Below are positions 43,096 to 46,884 of a stretch of DNA of 46,884 nucleotides, piece by piece. Under the pieces are notes generated by a model. The model was not told the DNA's origin, made no database searches, and saw nothing but the letters and a program-made list of their open reading frames with translations. The DNA is from Sphingobacterium thalpophilum. Its GTDB lineage: Bacteria; Bacteroidota; Bacteroidia; Chitinophagales; Chitinophagaceae. The stretch covers positions 1 to 46,884 of the forward strand of contig CAMBYC010000004.1 in NCBI GenBank assembly GCA_945871875.1, in the 5' to 3' direction. Position numbers and translations under genes: made by a program. Each line of letters begins with the position of its first letter. Positions within the stretch are counted from its first letter, which is position 1.

Positions 43096-45354
43096 CTAAT
43101 ACTTTTCCGCAGATAAACCCTTATCCATTGCACCTATCCCCCATTCATAATTTGGGTTTTTACCCATTTTCAAGACCAATTTACCGCCATTTTTAATTTC
43201 ATCATGAGAAAACCAAGGCTTATGCCATGTTCTACCGTTTAAGGTGGCAGATTGTATGTATTTGTTTTGATCATTGCAACCTATTGCATCTATTTCAAAG
43301 GTTTTGCCGTTGCTCAATCTGATTTTTACATTTTCAAACAGTGGTGATCCTATGTTATAAGCAGCAATTCCTGGCGTAACTGGATAAAATCCCACAGAAG
43401 AAAAAACAAGAAATGAACACATCCCTCCCCCATCTTCATCACCTGGCATTCCCATTAGGTCATCCCTAAACCATGTATTCAATAATAAACGGATGCGTTT
43501 TTGCGTTTTCCAAGGTTCTCCGCCATAATTGTACAAATACGGTATATGAAATGCTGGCTCATTTGCCATTGAAAACTGTCCAACATTTCCGGTATGATCG
43601 GGTAATATTTCATAAAACCCATATTTTCCTCTGCCCAATGGCTCATTGAACATGCTGTCTAATGCTCGTGTAAAAGATTGTTTTCCTCCCATCAAATCTA
43701 TTAAATCTGCAATATTGTGTTGCACATCCCAACGATATATCCATCCGTTGTTTTCTCCATAAGCCTCTCTCGCTCCTTTTCCTCCTGAAATATTGTAATC
43801 AAAGGGGGTTATGAAATTCCCATTTTTGTCTTTGGGATGAAAGAACTTAGTAGTAGCGTTAAAAACATTTCGATAGTTGTATGATTTTTTGAGATACAAC
43901 TTATAAGATGCAGTATCGCCAAGAAATTTTGCCAGTTGCGACAAACACCACTCGTCGTAAGAAGTACCTAATGTAACGGCAATGGGTTGGCGTTTTTCGC
44001 CTAAATTTACTTGTGGAACTTTTTCTGTTTCACCTGTTGCCAATGCTGGAAAGTAGCCATTGGTTTGGTAAAAACTATCCAATATTCCGGCTGGTTTTGC
44101 CGACCATGGTGCCAATGTTTTTTGCTCTATGGCTTGCTTTGAAGCCAAAAATGCTTTTTGAACGTCAAACCGATTGAGTCCTTTGGCTATTGCATCTGCC
44201 ATAATTGCCACTCCGTGGTTCGAATTCATTCTACGTGAATCACCAGTAACCTCCGGAAATGTAGGCATCCACAAATTGTTCATCTGTTCAGCCATACGGA
44301 TATACGACTTGATAATATTCAACTCATTGGGTGCGTCTGTCAAAATTCGAAGTGGATGTGCTGCACGATAGGTATCCCAAATCCAATCATCCGTAAAAAA
44401 CGGAATACCACTATCACTATGGATTTTACCGTCTGAAGCACTGAAATAATTTCCGTCTTCACTAATTTTAACCGGTCGCTCTAAGCAGCGGTACAAAGCA
44501 GTGTAAAATACAGTTTGGTTTTTGCGATTATTGTCTTTTATAGTGATTTTACCCAGCTCTTTGTTCCAGATTTTCCTGCCTTCATTTGCCAACAATGCAA
44601 TTGAATAGTGCTTTATTTCTCTACGAAGGTTTTTTTCGGCCTGGTCTTCACTAATAAAAGAGACACCATATCGAACCCTTACTTTCTGTGCTTTATTACC
44701 AAAATACAACTTAGCATAATTTCCTTCTTGAGTAATGCTTTGCACCGGTTGTTCTGTTTCCAAAAATAGATAAGCCTTGGTATTGTTTTTGAGCAATTGA
44801 TAACCACTTACCGACTGGTTTTTGAGTTGTAATTTCCCATTCAGTGTTTGTACAACCAAATAACTTGGCTTGTTTTTATTAAAGCTAAACACATACATCG
44901 CAGATTGGTGCGAAGGAGCAAATTGTACATCAATGGCCAATTCATCTAAACCAACGGAATAAAAGTAGGGCTTAACAACTTCATTATCATAAGAATATGT
45001 TAGCACAGGTTTGATGTCATTCTCCGCTCCTTGAAACGGACTAATGGAAAAAGCAGATCTGCCCCTATGACTTGTTACCAAAATAGGAAAACCTTTGAGT
45101 TGATTTCCTGTAAAATCATCTCTTTGCGGATATACCCTAAGCATGCTATTGGGTAAATGGATGGTTGGATAAGTTGGGGTTAAAAGGTGACTGATGTTTC
45201 CAATATATGGATTAACAAAATCAACAGGTTGTTTTTGCTGTGCAATTAAACAGCCTGTTGAACCCAATACAACTATACAATTGAAAAGTGCTTTGTAATA
45301 AGAATTCTTTCCCCAATTGATCACTTTTTTCAAGTGCTTGCTTGCCCAATTCAT
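43096..45354 (-). CDS. GH92 family alpha-mannosidase
   Basis: 752 residues with an N-terminal hydrophobic export signal (about 20-40; IVVLGSTGCLIAQQ, where STGC could also serve as a lipobox). GH92 hallmarks are strong: FFTDDWIWDTYRAAHPL, MPTFPEVTGDSRRMNSNHG, YNYGGEPWKTQKRIR, MPGDEDGGGMCSFLVFSSVGFYPVTPG and YNIGSPLFENVKI. GH92 enzymes are calcium-dependent inverting exo-mannosidases in the periplasm or at the surface that trim alpha-mannose from glycoproteins or yeast mannan. Its ATG directly follows the stop of the preceding small gene without a spacer, so translation is likely coupled. Confidence 0.95.
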   Translation of the reverse strand: MNWASKHLKKVINWGKNSYYKALFNCIVVLGSTGCLIAQQKQPVDFVNPYIGNISHLLTPTYPTIHLPNSMLRVYPQRDDFTGNQLKGFPILVTSHRGRSAFSISPFQGAENDIKPVLTYSYDNEVVKPYFYSVGLDELAIDVQFAPSHQSAMYVFSFNKNKPSYLVVQTLNGKLQLKNQSVSGYQLLKNNTKAYLFLETEQPVQSITQEGNYAKLYFGNKAQKVRVRYGVSFISEDQAEKNLRREIKHYSIALLANEGRKIWNKELGKITIKDNNRKNQTVFYTALYRCLERPVKISEDGNYFSASDGKIHSDSGIPFFTDDWIWDTYRAAHPLRILTDAPNELNIIKSYIRMAEQMNNLWMPTFPEVTGDSRRMNSNHGVAIMADAIAKGLNRFDVQKAFLASKQAIEQKTLAPWSAKPAGILDSFYQTNGYFPALATGETEKVPQVNLGEKRQPIAVTLGTSYDEWCLSQLAKFLGDTASYKLYLKKSYNYRNVFNATTKFFHPKDKNGNFITPFDYNISGGKGAREAYGENNGWIYRWDVQHNIADLIDLMGGKQSFTRALDSMFNEPLGRGKYGFYEILPDHTGNVGQFSMANEPAFHIPYLYNYGGEPWKTQKRIRLLLNTWFRDDLMGMPGDEDGGGMCSFLVFSSVGFYPVTPGIAAYNIGSPLFENVKIRLSNGKTFEIDAIGCNDQNKYIQSATLNGRTWHKPWFSHDEIKNGGKLVLKMGKNPNYEWGIGAMDKGLSAEKY

Positions 45355-45783
45355 TTATAGATTCTTCTTTTCAAATGTTAAAGTGTTTTGACCATTTTCA
45401 CCTGCAATAGTGGCGTTTACAACATTTTCTTGAGCATCATCGATATTTTGTTTGTAAACAACCTGTACATAAAATTTACCTGTACTGGTATCAGAGATTT
45501 TAGCCACATTAGAAATCATCAAGTTTTTGTCTTTTGTGTTGATTTCAGAAGTGCTTTTTGGATTCCAATTGATAGGTGTAAAACCAATGGTAACATCAGA
45601 TTTGCTTCTAGGTTCTGTTTCTATTTGTCGAGATAGATGTAATAATAATCTTCCTCCGCTTACAAATTTGGCTTGCATAGAATCCGAAACCTTTATTTCT
45701 ATTTTTAGTCGTTTAGGTGTTTGAGCAAAAATGTTGGATAAAAAAGCTGCTAGACAAATAGCAAGGAAGAATATTTTTTTCAT
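45355..45783 (-). CDS. Small exported protein, possible esterase N-terminal domain fragment
   Basis: 142 residues from ATG 45783 (KKIFFLAICLAAFLSNIFAQ signal peptide); a longer start is less likely. The mature part (LKIEIKVSDS, GGRLLLHLSRQIETEPRSK) reminds me of the N-terminal beta domain found before alpha/beta-hydrolase esterases in Bacteroidota, but no hydrolase follows; the GH92 gene begins at the next base. It may be a stand-alone domain or a gene that lost its catalytic part. The resemblance is from memory and weak. Confidence 0.65.
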   Translation of the reverse strand: MKKIFFLAICLAAFLSNIFAQTPKRLKIEIKVSDSMQAKFVSGGRLLLHLSRQIETEPRSKSDVTIGFTPINWNPKSTSEINTKDKNLMISNVAKISDTSTGKFYVQVVYKQNIDDAQENVVNATIAGENGQNTLTFEKKNL

Positions 45784-45843
45784 TAAGATAAAAAGCAATT
45801 GTTGAGTTGAGGGAGAGTTAGAATAACAACAGACGAGGAAGGT

Positions 45844-46317
45844 TTAATAAATTGATTCTGGCTTTAATTCATTAAACGATTTGATTACAATTTTATATTT
45901 CCTGTTATTGTGGTGAACCAACAAATAAGCAGGTTGGAATTGATGATTTATTAAGCTATTCTCTAACACCAAATCAGGTTTATTAATACTATTTTGATTT
46001 GAATCAATTGAAATAGATTCTGAAGGGCTGTTTACAAATAAATTGGCTTCGATGCTAAGTTTTCCATCTTTTGCAGATGAGGTAAATGCAATTGATTTTC
46101 CCTGAATGTAAAAAGAATCAATAGTATATTTTTTCTTTAAAGCATCAGGAATGGGAACGTTAAAAACAATTCCCTTTCCTGATCCTAAAGCAGCATGATA
46201 AGAATAATAATTGCCAATTAAACCTTTAGAAGGATTATTCAAAAGGCTTTTGTTAGAGCAACCGCAATTTGTCAAAAACAATCCACACAATAGCACACTA
46301 ATAATGACTTTAAACAT
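45844..46317 (-). CDS. Unknown lipoprotein
   Basis: 157 residues from ATG 46317 (FKVIISVLLCGLFLTNCGC). The N-terminal hydrophobic stretch ends in LTNC, a plausible lipobox, so the mature protein would be a membrane-anchored lipoprotein. The rest (GIVFNVPIPDALKKKYTIDSFYIQGKSIAF, PAYLLVHHNNRKYKIVIKSF) appears beta-rich. I recognise no family. It is read with the GH92 and T9SS-cargo genes. Confidence 0.65.
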   Translation of the reverse strand: MFKVIISVLLCGLFLTNCGCSNKSLLNNPSKGLIGNYYSYHAALGSGKGIVFNVPIPDALKKKYTIDSFYIQGKSIAFTSSAKDGKLSIEANLFVNSPSESISIDSNQNSINKPDLVLENSLINHQFQPAYLLVHHNNRKYKIVIKSFNELKPESIY

Positions 46318-46329
46318 TCCCAATTCCCC

Positions 46330-46884
46330 TTATTGTTTTAAAATTCTATCCATATAGAGCGTTGCTCCATTTTTATCCATCAATTTCACAAAATAGGTAC
46401 CAGATGCCAAATTAAGCAGATTTAGAGCTGTTCCATTTTGTAAATTCTTCTGTTGCAAAACCGTTTTACCTTTTGCATCCAATACAACAACAGAAACTTG
46501 CGTCATTGAACCGAGTTTGTATTGAATGGTTAAAGATGTTCTGGAAGGGTTAGGGAATAATTTCACATATTGATCGATGCTTAAATTGCTTACTGCTGTT
46601 ACTACATAATTGAAGTTGTCGCTAAAAGGGCTAGTACAGTTTCCAACAGTAGTTTTTAATGTATAATTTCCGGATGCTAAAGGTTTATAAGTTGCTGTTG
46701 TAGCAATTGTTATTGCAACACCATCTAAATACCATTGGTTGCCTGTGGTTGCAGAGGATACCAAGTTGCCAGAAGCATCTTTGGTAATTGTAGGTTTTGC
46801 AGGTGTTGCATTTATCGTTACCGTAATTTTTGCTCTTGGACTTTCGCAACCTGCACCAGCAAGTTGACTTACAAAGAAATCAAA
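46330..46884 (-). CDS. T9SS-secreted protein, C-terminal part (partial)
   Basis: The frame is open to the window edge, so the N-terminus is missing; 184 codons are visible. The beginning (CESPRAKITVTINATPAKPTI, NQWYLDGVAI, SGNYTLKTTVGNCTSP) is an Ig-like/PKD-type repeat common in large Bacteroidota surface proteins. The last ~75 residues are a type A T9SS sorting domain: VKLFPNPSRTSLTIQYK, VVLDAKGKTVLQQKNL and LASGTYFVKLMDKNGATL. The protein is therefore expected to be exported and anchored by type IX secretion. Function of the missing part is unknown. Confidence 0.92.
   Translation of the reverse strand, partial: FDFFVSQLAGAGCESPRAKITVTINATPAKPTITKDASGNLVSSATTGNQWYLDGVAITIATTATYKPLASGNYTLKTTVGNCTSPFSDNFNYVVTAVSNLSIDQYVKLFPNPSRTSLTIQYKLGSMTQVSVVVLDAKGKTVLQQKNLQNGTALNLLNLASGTYFVKLMDKNGATLYMDRILKQ

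Overview
The window reads as chromosomal DNA of a low-GC Bacteroidota, most likely a Chitinophagaceae-like member of the Chitinophagales/Sphingobacteriia. The phylum call is well supported: a type IX secretion (T9SS) C-terminal sorting domain, the T9SS regulator PorX, a fused lpxC-fabZ gene, a DUF1800/DUF1501 pair, GH92 and GH31 enzymes, and several Bacteroidota-type -7 promoter boxes (TAnnTTTG). The family call is impression only. No rRNA, tRNA, prophage or CRISPR array was found.

Layout. 1-1299: 3' part of a molybdenum hydroxylase large subunit (IorB-like). 1300-1661: repeat-filled gap with a strong hairpin and an array of a 17-bp repeat. 1662-6110 (minus): a four-gene operon, MBOAT acyltransferase, SGNH protein, FkbH-like HAD protein, acyl carrier protein. 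Together these look like an acyl-loading and surface-glycan-acylation machine. Direct repeats bracket the cassette (1541-1581 and 6520-6553). 6587-8199 (minus): seryl-tRNA synthetase and a coupled small gene. 8364-11016 (plus): DUF1800/DUF1501 pair. 11135-11487: frameshifted AlbA_2/Schlafen-type remnant. 11605-18638 (plus): secreted DUF1080-PA14 protein, beta-propeller/cupredoxin protein, an unrecognised protein and a GH31 glycosidase.

18774-21288: amino-acid permease with a Cys/Met-metabolism PLP enzyme. 21497-24435: TolC-type outer-membrane channel and membrane-fusion protein without an inner-membrane pump. 24495-25541: gpsA. 25562-28002 (minus): Rpn-type nuclease with a 12-bp tandem repeat, endonuclease III, a small unknown protein and a DivIC/FtsB-type protein. 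28405-30258: alpha subunit of a 2-oxoacid:ferredoxin oxidoreductase with no beta subunit next to it. 30437-32259 (minus): LytS/LytTR-type two-component pair. 32490-34424: dxs, convergent with an MBL-fold hydrolase and a small conserved gene. 35738-37294 (minus): porX. 37471-42785 (plus): HD phosphohydrolase, lpxD, lpxC-fabZ, lpxA and an ABC ATPase, a lipid A operon. 43096-46884 (minus): GH92 mannosidase, two small exported proteins and the 3' end of a T9SS cargo protein.

Themes. Much of the window serves the cell envelope: lipid A synthesis, glycan acylation, secretion and secreted glycosidases. The most interesting candidate system is the MBOAT-SGNH-FkbH-ACP operon. It has the parts of a D-alanylation (Dlt)-type pathway, but the adenylating ligase DltA is replaced by an FkbH-type enzyme. 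Known FkbH relatives load a glyceryl unit from 1,3-bisphosphoglycerate onto an ACP, so the surface substituent may be a glyceryl or related hydroxyacyl group. That is inference, not something the sequence proves.
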